From: an uncultured Cytophaga sp.
Lineage (GTDB): Bacteria > Bacteroidota > Bacteroidia > Cytophagales > Cytophagaceae
NCBI RefSeq assembly: GCF_937863595.1
Contig: NZ_CALMGQ010000087.1
Location: 2,501 to 66,500, forward strand
Direction: 5' to 3'
DNA length: 64,000 bases
The notes beneath the pieces are model-generated. The model worked only from the letters and a program-made list of their open reading frames with translations, ran no database searches and was not told the DNA's origin. Shown here one piece after another: positions 18,601-27,202 of this stretch. The translations under genes and the position numbers were made by a program. Position 1 is the first letter of the stretch. Each line of letters starts with the position of its first letter.

Positions 18601-18694
18601 ACAAGCAGAATTACAAAGAAAGCAAAAAGCAGCGGAAGATTCTATTAAGAAATCTGCAGCAGATGCCCTAAAAAATAAATTTAAAATGAAATAA
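15638..18694 (+). CDS. Large AsmA-like protein
   Basis: A 1,018-residue protein with one N-terminal membrane segment (about residues 7-27, ISGITIGVLLLAMVLLPFLF) and a very long beta-rich region with repeating motifs of AsmA/TamB type, such as FDKSGKMSWDI and two copies of KIYPIEGTTL-like strands (KFYPIEGTTLKG and KIYPIEGTTLTG). AsmA-like proteins are thought to bridge inner and outer membranes and help lipid transport or outer membrane assembly; that role is inferred from the family. The last ~95 residues are an Ala/Gln/Lys/Glu coiled coil (EVEKQKAAAQAELKKQE and similar units). The gene stands alone between metX and an unusually long hairpin terminator. Confidence 0.8.
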   Translation: MKKFFKISGITIGVLLLAMVLLPFLFKDKIKGIIDEQIQKNINGSVWYNSESFSLSLFSHFPNLSVSIQDIGLMSNVQEFKGDTLFAAKEFSLTLDIMSVISGDKIKIKGVFLDQPKIVTIFDKSGKMSWDITYPDTTTQTTPSEESSPLNISIEKWEIKDGFIIYDDQTMPMYAELKHFDHTGSGDIASDIYDLKTYTKTTNVLVEYDGTRYLSGQTFTADATVKIDMAKSIYTFLENEFALNDFKLGFDGSVEMPGDDIKMNITYKAKETDFKNLLSLVPAVYNKDFEKVKTDGSIGFDGYVKGIYNENTLPGFGLNMLIKNGFFQYPDLPDAVKNINMDLSVDDKDGIIDNVIVNLKAFHMEMGANPIDARVLMNGMNPYDIDANVLAKVKLEDVSKFYPIEGTTLKGLFGMDVKAKGKYSDSLKLMPMVTANMNLANGYVKSSEFPEPIENINLSAVATSDGNMKTSTFLLDYFKLILDGEPFEMKAFVKNFDDPNYEATIKGIIDLAKMTKIYPIEGTTLTGRMNADMTTKGILSEVQAGNYVNTQTSGSLDIDDLIYKSTDLPQGYTMKKGYLTLTPERFNISTMQGMLGKSDYNITGFMSNYMGYMFGGKDTTIHGVMTMKSNKFDVNEWMADEPTSTTASTPPAEEVPMEIVEVPKNIDFTFNADMNQVIYSNMDLANMKGAIIVKNGIVTMDKLNFNSLGGSFLFSGDYNTQDMAKPSFKMDMVMKDVAAKEAYKTFNSVKKMAPIANYVDGNVNLSLVMGGLLDKEMMPVYATLNGKGSLGSSSLKVLSNPLLGTIATLTRMKNMDPLEIKDLLLNFKIENGSLVVAPFDIKSGESKIAITKGLNKLDGSVDYDMQLTTPSGALGDEANKALSGLIGTSAISMPKNIIIDLNVKGPYDNTKVSIIKTNFGEVNKADIKDAVVSGIKNSEQGKQVQAEIDKTKAQAEAEVEKQKAAAQAELKKQEDAANAEIAKQKAAVQAELQRKQKAAEDSIKKSAADALKNKFKMK

Positions 18695-18699
18695 TTTAG

Positions 18700-18756
18700 A
18701 TGTATTTTAAATGCAAAAAAGGTGGCGATGCTGCCTTTTTTGCATTTAAAATACAT
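18700..18756 (+). terminator. Very long hairpin terminator after the AsmA-like gene
   Basis: A 27-bp stem (18700-18726 with 18730-18756, only two G-U pairs) closes over GAT. The inner part, an A-run, GG-rich top and T-run, looks like an ordinary terminator that has been extended outward by perfect pairing. Confidence 0.8.
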
Positions 18757-18842
18757 TTGGATTGTAATATTGGTATAAAAATTGAAATACATTTCTTAAA
18801 TTCATACTAAATAATAGCATACAATAAACCCGTACTATAATC

Positions 18843-20267
18843 ATGAATTCAATTAAATCCTATGTATTCATTTGCCTGTCGACTCTCGCTAGTATATACT
18901 ATTGCAATGCAGCAGGCAAACCTTTAGGCTATGATATTAAAGTGCAAATAAAAGGTTTAAAGCAAGCAGATACTGTTTTCCTTGCTAGATATCAAGCCGA
19001 CAAGCGCTACTATCAAGATACAGCACTTGTTGATTCGAAAGGAATGGTTTCTTTTGCAGATACAACCCATCTTAAAGAAGGTATGTATTTTTTATTATTA
19101 CCTGGCCAACGCATATTTGATTTCATTTTAAAGCCCAATACATTAAGCTTTTCTATAGATGAAGCAGATATGGTTAAATCTGCCCAATTCAAAAACTCAC
19201 CTGACAATACTGCATTTTATGCGTATCAGAATTTCTTCTTAAGCCAAAAAGAATTGGCAGACACCTTGAATGCGCAAATAAAAACTGCAAGTGGTGCAAA
19301 AAAAGAAAAACTAACAAAACAATTGTCCGGCATTGATTCGACCATGTTGGTGTACATACAAAGTTATTTAGCATCTAATCCGACGAGTCTATTTACTGCC
19401 ATTTTAAAAACGTCTAAAGAAGTTGAAGTTCCGCCTGCACCGAAACGCGCAGATGGAACCATTGATTCTACGTGGCAGTATCATTATTACAAAAAACATT
19501 ATTTTGACAATGTTGACTTTTCGGATGATCGACTCCTGCGCACACCAGTTCTTGTTGCAAAGGTTGACACGTATTTTAAAAATTTAGTGGTACAACGCCC
19601 AGACTCTCTCATCAAAGAAATCGACATGATCTTAACGAAGACGAAAGCTTCTAAAGATTTATTCGAATATTTTGTTAGAGACTTTACCTATAAATATGAA
19701 ACATCTCAAGTAATGGGTATGGATGCCGTATTTGTTCATTTAGGAAAAGAATATTATATGAAGGGCAAATGTTTTTGGGCAACACCAGAAACCGTTACAA
19801 AAATTAAAGAGCGCGTAGAATTACTTGACCCTTTATTATTAGGCAAAAAAGCACCGAACTTATACATGACCGACACATCGGGAACGTATCGCTATTTGCA
19901 TGATGTAAATGCAAATTACACCATCTTATTTTTCTGGGATTCTCAATGTGGTCATTGTCAAAAAGAAACTCCTAAGCTATACGAATGGTGGCTCAAAAAT
20001 AAATCAAAAGGCATACAAGTATATGCGGCAAGTATAGAACGCAAAGATGAAGATTGGATGAAATTTATCCGCGCAAACAATATTCGTGGATGGTTAAATG
20101 TGCGTGATTCTAAAAACCATACCGATTTCAAAATTACCTACGACATCTATGCAACGCCTGTATTGTATGTGCTTGATAAAAATAAAGTAATTATAGCAAA
20201 ACGCATTGGCTATGAAAACCTAGATGATTTTTTAATTCAATATGAAAAATCATTAAAAACAAAATAA
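18843..20267 (+). CDS. TlpA/ResA-like thioredoxin-fold protein with DUF4369/DUF5106-type N-terminus
   Basis: A 474-residue exported protein with a signal peptide ending near YYCNAAG. Residues ~30-130 resemble DUF4369 (IKGLKQADTVFLARYQ...), a beta domain common ahead of Bacteroidota thioredoxins. A helical DUF5106-like middle follows. The C-terminal ~150 residues are a thioredoxin fold with ILFFWDSQCGHCQKETP, redox pair Cys369 and Cys372, and the cis-proline strand IYATPVLYVLD. Proteins of this kind reduce or isomerise disulfides in the periplasm; the substrate is unknown. Its stop codon overlaps the ATG of the DUF1802 gene by one base, so the two are probably translated together. Confidence 0.83.
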   Translation: MNSIKSYVFICLSTLASIYYCNAAGKPLGYDIKVQIKGLKQADTVFLARYQADKRYYQDTALVDSKGMVSFADTTHLKEGMYFLLLPGQRIFDFILKPNTLSFSIDEADMVKSAQFKNSPDNTAFYAYQNFFLSQKELADTLNAQIKTASGAKKEKLTKQLSGIDSTMLVYIQSYLASNPTSLFTAILKTSKEVEVPPAPKRADGTIDSTWQYHYYKKHYFDNVDFSDDRLLRTPVLVAKVDTYFKNLVVQRPDSLIKEIDMILTKTKASKDLFEYFVRDFTYKYETSQVMGMDAVFVHLGKEYYMKGKCFWATPETVTKIKERVELLDPLLLGKKAPNLYMTDTSGTYRYLHDVNANYTILFFWDSQCGHCQKETPKLYEWWLKNKSKGIQVYAASIERKDEDWMKFIRANNIRGWLNVRDSKNHTDFKITYDIYATPVLYVLDKNKVIIAKRIGYENLDDFLIQYEKSLKTK

Positions 20268-20782
20268 TGGCTTTAGCATTTAAAGAATGGGCTTGCATTG
20301 TAGATGCTTTGGGCAAAGGCAAGCAAAGTATTATACTTCGCAAAGGAGGTATCGACGAAGATGGCTCTGGAGACTTTGAGTTAAAAGGCAAACAATTCGT
20401 CTTGTACCCTACCCTATTTCATCAATCGGATGAAATGATAAAGCCAAGCTGGAAGCCTTTTTTAAGCGATGCGCGTTTTCATACCATACCTGATAAAGTT
20501 GAAATAAAATATTATGTACACGTAGCCGATGTACAAGTGATAACGGATTGGGAGCAAGTAAAAAAGCTAGATGCATTTCATGCATGGAATGAAGAAGTGA
20601 TTAAAGAACGCTTCGAACGCTGGGGTAACAGCATCCATTTAATGATTGTTCAAGTATGCGAATTCGGAGCATCTTTTAGCCTTGATATATTGCCAGAATA
20701 TGGTGGATGTAAATCTTGGTTGGAGATTGATAAACCTATTGAATTCATTGGCAGGCCAATTGTAAATAAAAGTATTATTTAA
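20267..20782 (+). CDS. DUF1802 family protein
   Basis: A 171-residue soluble protein. The start [20 protein letters not shown] and the segment ILRKGGIDE...[17 protein letters not shown] are the features by which I recognise DUF1802. The family has no established activity. No membrane segment or signal is present. The ATG overlaps the upstream stop (TAATG), and the VF530-like gene follows after 20 nt, so the three genes form one likely transcript. Confidence 0.78.
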   Translation: MALAFKEWACIVDALGKGKQSIILRKGGIDEDGSGDFELKGKQFVLYPTLFHQSDEMIKPSWKPFLSDARFHTIPDKVEIKYYVHVADVQVITDWEQVKKLDAFHAWNEEVIKERFERWGNSIHLMIVQVCEFGASFSLDILPEYGGCKSWLEIDKPIEFIGRPIVNKSII

Positions 20783-20802
20783 TCTCCCACCCTTCTGGTT
20801 TC

Positions 20803-21018
20803 ATGTCTACACAAGTAAACAATCCGCTGCATGGCAAAACGCTCGAAATGGTTTTAAACGAGCTAGTTGATGAATATGGATGGGAAGAATTGGGGCAAAT
20901 AATTAATGTAAATTGCTTTAATATTGACCCGAGTATAAAATCAAGTTTGACTTTTTTGCGAAAAACGCCTTGGGCTAGAAAAAAGGTTGAGGATTTGTAT
21001 GTGAGAATGGTGGGATAA
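20803..21018 (+). CDS. VF530-like (DUF2132) small protein
   Basis: A 71-residue protein that aligns end to end with the VF530/DUF2132 family: [25 protein letters not shown], then [28 protein letters not shown] structure of a family member showed a small helical fold suggested to bind DNA; the function is not settled. Last gene of the three-gene plus-strand group. Confidence 0.85.
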   Translation: MSTQVNNPLHGKTLEMVLNELVDEYGWEELGQIINVNCFNIDPSIKSSLTFLRKTPWARKKVEDLYVRMVG

Positions 21019-21120
21019 TTTCAGACACATTCATCAATAAAACATTGTTGAATATTGAGGATGATTGAATGAAAAGCATCGCACAGATAAAGTAAAATAA
21101 GGAATCACCTTCGGTTCAAA

Positions 21121-22314
21121 TTACTTCGCCTTCAACTCCTCCAACGCCAACCAAGCCATCAATCCTGTGCCTGTCTGCAAAGCAGTCTCATCAATATCAA
21201 AATTCGCTGTGTGAACCCCGGCAGTAATGCCTTTTGCTTCGTTGCGAATACCTAAACGATAAAACCCTGCATCAATTTTTTGTGAGTAGTATGCAAAATC
21301 TTCTGCTGCCATCCACAAGTCAAGATCCAACACATTGTCTTCTCCTAAAAAATCTACAGCTGCAGCACGCATACGTTTTGCTAAAGCTGGAGCATTTTTC
21401 AAAAATGGATAACCGTCTTTAATATCAATATCACAGGTTGCCCCCATAGATTCAGCAATACCTACAGCCATTTTACGAATGCGTTGCTTTGCTTCTGCAC
21501 GCCACTCTTCATTGAGGGTGCGAAAAGTGCCTTCTATATGTACTTCGTCTGGAATAACATTTGTTGCACCCATACCTATGATTTTACCAAAAGATAAAAC
21601 AGCAGGTATACGTGGATCGCAATTCCGGCTAATAACTTGTTGCAAGGCAATAATGATATGTGATGCTATTAAAATGGGATCTATATTCTTGTCTGGCATG
21701 GCTGCATGTCCGCCTTTGCCTTTAACTGTAATGTAAATTTCATCGGCACTTGCCATGTACATGCCTTCTCTAAAACCTACTTTACCAGCAGGAATTAAGT
21801 TCATGACATGCTGCCCCATGATATTTACAGGTGCAGGGTTTTCAAGAACACCCGCGTCAATCATAAGTGATGCCCCGCCAGGAAATTTTTCTTCGCCTGG
21901 TTGAAAAATGAGTTTTATTGTACCTTCAAATTGATCCGTAACTTGACTTAATATTTTTGCAGTACCTAACAAAGAGGAAGTATGTACATCATGTCCACAA
22001 GCATGCATCACCCCAATATTGGTAGACTTATACGGAACGTTATTTTTTTCTTCGATGGGTAATGCGTCCATATCCGCACGCAATGCAATGACTTTTGAAG
22101 ATGGATTCTTACCTTCAATCAATGCAACAATACCCGTACCTGCAATACCTGTCTCATGCTTTACTCCAAAAGAATGAAGCAATTGTGAAATATATGCACT
22201 GGTATTGTACTCTTCAAAAGACAGCTCTGGATTGGCATGTATATGTCTTCTATAACCAATCACATCCGAAGAAATATCTGCTGCTAATTGCTGTATGTGT
22301 TTTTTCAATTCCAT
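21121..22314 (-). CDS. M20-family amidohydrolase (N-acyl amino acid type)
   Basis: A 397-residue metallopeptidase-like hydrolase of the M20D/amidohydrolase class, which removes acyl groups from amino acids. Metal-site segments are visible: ALRADMDALPIEEKN, GVMHACGHDVHTSSLLG, the IFQPGEEKFPGGASLMIDAG loop with the general-base Glu, and the late WMAAEDFAYYSQKIDAGFYRLG block. The dimerisation domain sits in the middle (TVKGKGGHAAMPDKNIDPI). There is no signal peptide. The ATG at 22314 (MELKKHIQQL) follows the SPOR gene's stop with a 1-nt gap. A longer frame to 22347 would overlap it. Confidence 0.9.
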   Translation of the reverse strand: MELKKHIQQLAADISSDVIGYRRHIHANPELSFEEYNTSAYISQLLHSFGVKHETGIAGTGIVALIEGKNPSSKVIALRADMDALPIEEKNNVPYKSTNIGVMHACGHDVHTSSLLGTAKILSQVTDQFEGTIKLIFQPGEEKFPGGASLMIDAGVLENPAPVNIMGQHVMNLIPAGKVGFREGMYMASADEIYITVKGKGGHAAMPDKNIDPILIASHIIIALQQVISRNCDPRIPAVLSFGKIIGMGATNVIPDEVHIEGTFRTLNEEWRAEAKQRIRKMAVGIAESMGATCDIDIKDGYPFLKNAPALAKRMRAAAVDFLGEDNVLDLDLWMAAEDFAYYSQKIDAGFYRLGIRNEAKGITAGVHTANFDIDETALQTGTGLMAWLALEELKAK

Positions 22315-22315
22315 A

Positions 22316-22846
22316 TTAATGCAGCAAATTGATTTGATCTGGGACAATCATCGCATTTGGAAAACTTTGCTTCAAATCATTTAAGATATAATGCGCTTCT
22401 ACGCGATTGGTAAAATCGCCTACCTTCACTCTAAAGCTTGGTTGCTTATATTGTGTATACACATTCAAGTCTGAGTTGTAATTATAAACGGATTGCCTAT
22501 TACGTTGCGCATCGTCACTACTAGCGCCTGTATACACCAAGATTCGATAACCTTGCATCGTTGAGTAAGCCTTATTGATAGTAGCTAACGAATCAATCCG
22601 TGCATTCAGTGGCTTGCTCACATCACTTTGAAAAGGTGGCATTACTGTGGGAGTTTTCACTTTCCCTGATTTAGAATCGAGCGTATCTGGATTTATAAAT
22701 TGTGGACGTACAAGGCTTAAATCTTCATAGTAGGAAACAACATTGGATTTATGTTTTTGAGACATAGCCGCACATGAGCTCAATAATATGATGCTCATTA
22801 CAAAGCCAGTCTTAATACTATTTTTAATCCAAGGACGCATATTCAT
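22316..22846 (-). CDS. SPOR-domain lipoprotein
   Basis: A 176-residue probable lipoprotein. The leader ends in SIILLSSCAAM, a lipobox with Cys25. The C-terminal ~75 residues are a SPOR domain (YRILVYTGASSDDAQRNRQS ... FRVKVGDFTNRVEAHYILNDL). SPOR domains bind peptidoglycan stripped of stem peptides at sites of division or remodelling. In the cell it should sit on the periplasmic face of a membrane. It lies between secA (15 nt upstream of its start) and the M20 gene, all on the minus strand. Confidence 0.85.
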   Translation of the reverse strand: MNMRPWIKNSIKTGFVMSIILLSSCAAMSQKHKSNVVSYYEDLSLVRPQFINPDTLDSKSGKVKTPTVMPPFQSDVSKPLNARIDSLATINKAYSTMQGYRILVYTGASSDDAQRNRQSVYNYNSDLNVYTQYKQPSFRVKVGDFTNRVEAHYILNDLKQSFPNAMIVPDQINLLH

Positions 22847-22861
22847 ACTTCAGTTAAATTC

Positions 22862-25800
22862 TTATTCTTCAATTAATACACATTTGTTGTTTACGATATC
22901 CTCTTCAACAGATTTGTATTTAATATCACGCTTTACGCTTCCATCCACGTATTGTACAGAAACTTTATCGTTTCTATTCGCTACTTTTTGCGAACGAATG
23001 GGTTCTAGTTTTGGCGCTTCTTGTTTTTCTTCAGATTGAGTTGAAGTGCCTCCGCCAAACGCAGAACCTGCTTCATCTTTCGTCTCTTTGTATTTAGGTT
23101 GTTGTACTTGCTGTTGTTTCACTTCCCTAACAGGGACAGTATTGTCTTGTTTAGGTATATCTGCCTTAAATAAGAAGGAAACAATATCTACGTTAACCGT
23201 ATAAATAAACTTTTTAAACAATTCAAACCCTTCGAATTTGTAAATTAATAAAGGATCTTTTTGTTCGTATGCAGCATTTTGAACCGATTGCTTCAATTCA
23301 TCCATTTCACGCAAATGGTCTTTCCAATGCATGTCAATAACAGCAAGTGTTATATAACGTTCAATAGATTGTTCTAACGTATGTGACTCCTTTTTCGCCA
23401 ATTCTTTTAGAGGTGCGATTACATTCACACTACGTTTACCATCTGTAAATGGAATGACAATATTTTCGATTGCCTCACCACGAGTTAAAAATAAATCGTT
23501 GAAAGTGGGTTGCGTTTTCTCTTTAGCAAAAGCAATTTTTTGTTCGTAATGTTTAAATACCTCATCGTATAAGGATTTCACAGAAACGGCAACAGGTTGC
23601 TTTTCGAATTGTTCTTTTGTAAGGTCTGGTATCACTCCAAAAATAGTGATGGCACGTAATTTTAGATTGTCATAATCTTTCATTGGGTGTGCGCTGAAAA
23701 TCATATCTTCACACAAATCATAGATCATGTTTAGAATATCCAATTTTAATCGTTCCCCATACAAGGCATTTTTACGACGCTTATAAATTACAACGCGTTG
23801 TGCATTCATTACGTTATCGTATTCAAGCAAACGCTTACGTTGACCAAAGTTGTTTTCTTCAACTTTTTTCTGTGCACGTTCAATTGAATTTGAAATCATA
23901 GAATGCTGAATCACTTCACCTTCTTTATAACCCATTCGGTCCATAAATTTAGCGATGCGATCTGATCCAAATAAACGCATTAAGTTGTCTTCCAAACTCA
24001 CGAAGAATTGAGAAGAGCCTGGATCACCTTGACGACCTGCACGACCACGAAGCTGTCTATCTACACGTCTTGATTCATGTCGCTCTGTACCAATGATTGC
24101 TAAACCACCCGAAGCTTTAGACTCAGGAGTTAATTTAATATCTGTACCTCTACCCGCCATGTTTGTTGCAATTGTAACTGTACCTGGCATACCAGCTTCA
24201 GCAACAACATCTGCTTCCTTTGCGTGTAGTTTTGCATTCAATACTTGGTGCTTGATATTACGCATCTTAAGCATTCTGCTTAATAATTCTGAAATGTCTA
24301 CCGAAGTAGTACCAACCAATACAGGTCTACCCTTTTCAGTTAATTCCACAATTTCGTCGGCTACCGCATTGTATTTTTCACGCGTCGTTTTGTATACTTT
24401 ATCTTGTTCATCCAAACGTGCAAGAGGCCTGTTAGAAGGCACAACAACAACGTCTAATGTATATATCTGATGAAATTCTGCTTCTTCTGTTTCTGCAGTA
24501 CCGGTCATGCCTGAAAGCTTGTGGTACATTCTGAAATAGTTTTGCAATGTAATCGTAGCATATGTTTGTGTTGCTTCTTCAACACGCACATTTTCTTTTG
24601 CTTCAAGTGCTTGGTGTAAACCGTCTGAGTAACGACGACCATCCATGATACGGCCTGTTTGCTCATCTACAATTTTAACTTTGCTGTCCATGATTACATA
24701 ATCCGTATCCTTTTCAAATAAGGTATAGGCTTTAAGTAATTGCTGTAGTGTATGGATGCGTTCTTGTTTCATAGAGTATTCGCTCAGCAAATGCTCCGTT
24801 TTTTCCATGCGCTCTTGATCTGTAATCGACTTATCTTTCTCAATCTTCGCCAATTCAGAACCGATATCTGGTAAAATAAATAGATTGGAATCTTCTTGTT
24901 CGCCCGTTATAAAATCAACGCCTTTTTCTGTAAGGTCAACTTGGTTGTGCTTTTCATCAATAACAAAAAACAAAGGAGCATCTGCTTCAGGCATACGCTT
25001 ATTATTTTCTGCCATGTATTCATTTTCTGCTTTTTGCAAAATAGTCTTCGCACCCAATTCGCTCAATTGCTTAATCAAAGGCTTGTAACCAGGGTATGCA
25101 CGGTGCGCTCTCAATAATTCTAAACCTGCTTCTTTTTCTTTTCCTGCAGCTATGTATTTTTTTGCTTCAACTAAAAACCCGTTGATTAATTTCTTTTGTT
25201 CTTCAAGGATACGCTGAATACGTGGCTTCAATTCAGCAAACTCATGTTGATCGCCTTTTGGTACCGGACCAGAAATAATTAATGGCGTACGTGCATCATC
25301 AATCAAGACTGAATCGACCTCATCAATCATAGCATAATGGTACCCACGTTGAACAAGATCGTCTTTATTTGTAGCCATGTTATCGCGAAGATAATCAAAG
25401 CCAAATTCGTTATTTGTTCCGTATGTAATATCTGCAGCGTATGCTTTTTTACGTTCATCTGAATTTGGCTGATATTTATCGATACAGTCAACAGTCATGC
25501 CATGAAACTCAAGCAAGGGTGCCATCCACTCACTATCTCGTTTCGCTAAGTAATCATTCACTGTAACAATATGAACTCCTCTACGTGCTAATGCATTTAA
25601 GTAAGCAGGTAAGGTTGCAACAAGTGTTTTACCTTCCCCTGTTGCCATCTCAGAAATCTTTCCGCTATGCAATACCATACCACCAATCAACTGAACATCG
25701 AAGTGCATCATTTCCCATGTCACTTCTGTACCTGCAGCCAACCACTTGCTACTCCATTCAGCTTTATTTCCTATGATTTGAACATTTTGCTTTTTAGAAG

Positions 25801-26218
25801 CAATTTCAATATCCATAGGTGTTGCAGTAACGGAAAGTTTGCCTTTCTCTTTCCATCTACGTGCTGTTTCTTTAACTACAGCAAATGCTTGAGGCAACAC
25901 TTTTTCTAATACTTTTTCTAATTCTTTATTGCGATCTAATTCTAATTTATCAATCGTTTGAAAAATAATTTCTTTGTCGTCGATGCTTAAATCAGGATTT
26001 GCTGCAACCTTGTCGTGCTCCGCTTTTATTTGGATATCAATCGGACTTAAATCTAAGTCAATGATGTCTTTTATTTTTTTAGTCTGCCCTCTTAATTCAT
26101 CATCCGACAAAGAAGACATTCTTCTAAATTCGTCATTGATAAGTTCTACTACAGGTTGTAATTTTTTGATATCGCGATCAGACTTTGATCCGAACAGTTT
26201 TGCTAAAATTCCTAACAT
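22862..26218 (-). CDS. secA: Protein translocase ATPase SecA
   Basis: SecA drives preproteins through SecYEG with ATP. Nucleotide-binding domain 1 has Walker A ATGEGKTLVATLP and the DEAD-type Walker B MIDEVDSVLIDDARTPLIISG. Domain 2 has VGTTSVDISELLS and RGRAGRQGDPGSSQF. At 1,118 residues it is about 200 longer than E. coli SecA; most of the extra length is a helical insertion after LIISGPVPKG (about residues 325-420), known from other Bacteroidota. The C-terminus is charged and lacks the zinc-binding Cys/His motif of the proteobacterial protein. With secDF at 38517 it accounts for the energetics of export of the many signal-peptide proteins here. Confidence 0.97.
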   Translation of the reverse strand: MLGILAKLFGSKSDRDIKKLQPVVELINDEFRRMSSLSDDELRGQTKKIKDIIDLDLSPIDIQIKAEHDKVAANPDLSIDDKEIIFQTIDKLELDRNKELEKVLEKVLPQAFAVVKETARRWKEKGKLSVTATPMDIEIASKKQNVQIIGNKAEWSSKWLAAGTEVTWEMMHFDVQLIGGMVLHSGKISEMATGEGKTLVATLPAYLNALARRGVHIVTVNDYLAKRDSEWMAPLLEFHGMTVDCIDKYQPNSDERKKAYAADITYGTNNEFGFDYLRDNMATNKDDLVQRGYHYAMIDEVDSVLIDDARTPLIISGPVPKGDQHEFAELKPRIQRILEEQKKLINGFLVEAKKYIAAGKEKEAGLELLRAHRAYPGYKPLIKQLSELGAKTILQKAENEYMAENNKRMPEADAPLFFVIDEKHNQVDLTEKGVDFITGEQEDSNLFILPDIGSELAKIEKDKSITDQERMEKTEHLLSEYSMKQERIHTLQQLLKAYTLFEKDTDYVIMDSKVKIVDEQTGRIMDGRRYSDGLHQALEAKENVRVEEATQTYATITLQNYFRMYHKLSGMTGTAETEEAEFHQIYTLDVVVVPSNRPLARLDEQDKVYKTTREKYNAVADEIVELTEKGRPVLVGTTSVDISELLSRMLKMRNIKHQVLNAKLHAKEADVVAEAGMPGTVTIATNMAGRGTDIKLTPESKASGGLAIIGTERHESRRVDRQLRGRAGRQGDPGSSQFFVSLEDNLMRLFGSDRIAKFMDRMGYKEGEVIQHSMISNSIERAQKKVEENNFGQRKRLLEYDNVMNAQRVVIYKRRKNALYGERLKLDILNMIYDLCEDMIFSAHPMKDYDNLKLRAITIFGVIPDLTKEQFEKQPVAVSVKSLYDEVFKHYEQKIAFAKEKTQPTFNDLFLTRGEAIENIVIPFTDGKRSVNVIAPLKELAKKESHTLEQSIERYITLAVIDMHWKDHLREMDELKQSVQNAAYEQKDPLLIYKFEGFELFKKFIYTVNVDIVSFLFKADIPKQDNTVPVREVKQQQVQQPKYKETKDEAGSAFGGGTSTQSEEKQEAPKLEPIRSQKVANRNDKVSVQYVDGSVKRDIKYKSVEEDIVNNKCVLIEE

Positions 26219-26315
26219 CTTATTTATGAATACGTAATATTGAATATCGTTTATAATGCCCCTGCACGATTAAACAATGCATTCGGGCGTATTAAATGTA
26301 CAAATTAATCCTGAC

Positions 26316-27104
26316 TTACACGTTAAAATTTGCATCAATTTGTCCTTCGAACACGCGTTTTGCAGGTCCAATCAGATAAATATTTATATACTGGTTTTCG
26401 CTCTTTTGGTCAAAAGAAACCTTCAAATTGCCACCTAAGGTTTTTATTGAAACTGGGTTGGAAGCGCCAAGTTTTACCGCTGTAATTGCGGCAGCAGTAA
26501 CGCCTGTTCCACAAGAATAGGTTTCATCCTCAACGCCACGCTCATAAGTGCGAACAAACAACGTATCTCCTTGCATTTCCATAAAATTGACATTGGTGCC
26601 ACCTGGCGCAAATGCATCGCTGTAGCGGATTTTTTTTCCTTTTTCAAAAATAGGATACGAATCCAACTGCTCAACACCTTTTACATAATGTGGTGAGCCA
26701 GTATTTAAGAAATAGGCGCTCCCTCCTAAATCCTTAACTTCTCCAACATCGCTCATATGTAAGTGCACCAAGCCATCTTTTACTTCTGCGTCATGCCCAC
26801 CATCAATAGCCAAGAAATGCGTCTTATCTCCGATCACCCCTAGGTCATAAGCGAATTGCACAATACATCTACCACCATTTCCGCACATGGTACTTTCATT
26901 TCCATCTGCATTGTAATAAACCATTTCGAAATCATAGCCTTCTTTATTTTGCAATAAAATAAAGCCATCTGCGCCAATGCCAAATCTTCTATGGCACATT
27001 TTCTCTACAATATCTCTGCGATTCCGATCAAAAATACATGTACGATTATCAATCAATACGAAATCATTTCCCGTTCCTTGGTATTTATAAAAAGGTATTT
27101 TCAT
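26316..27104 (-). CDS. dapF: Diaminopimelate epimerase
   Basis: DapF converts LL- to meso-diaminopimelate for lysine and peptidoglycan synthesis. The 262-residue protein has both catalytic cysteines: one in STMCGNGGRCIVQFAYDLG and one in ETYSCGTGVTAAAITAV. The N-terminus MKIPFYKYQGTGNDFVLID is typical of the family. It uses aspartate semialdehyde-derived precursors, so it acts in the pathway that asd begins. Minus strand, between secA and purM, with 98-nt gaps on either side, so co-transcription is uncertain. Confidence 0.96.
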   Translation of the reverse strand: MKIPFYKYQGTGNDFVLIDNRTCIFDRNRRDIVEKMCHRRFGIGADGFILLQNKEGYDFEMVYYNADGNESTMCGNGGRCIVQFAYDLGVIGDKTHFLAIDGGHDAEVKDGLVHLHMSDVGEVKDLGGSAYFLNTGSPHYVKGVEQLDSYPIFEKGKKIRYSDAFAPGGTNVNFMEMQGDTLFVRTYERGVEDETYSCGTGVTAAAITAVKLGASNPVSIKTLGGNLKVSFDQKSENQYINIYLIGPAKRVFEGQIDANFNV

Positions 27105-27202
27105 GAATTCTAAATTTTAAAATCTACTGAATAAGCTTCACTTTTTAAACAATAACACGTTTTAAGCTTAATTCGTGCATTCTCTAATTAATCGAAATAA
27201 CA

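Noticed and set aside
18355-18792. Hydrophobic Cys/Phe-rich minus-strand ORF opposite the AsmA-like gene end
   Set aside because: It mirrors the Ala/Gln/Lys coiled coil and includes the terminator hairpin, so its apparent membrane character is an artefact.
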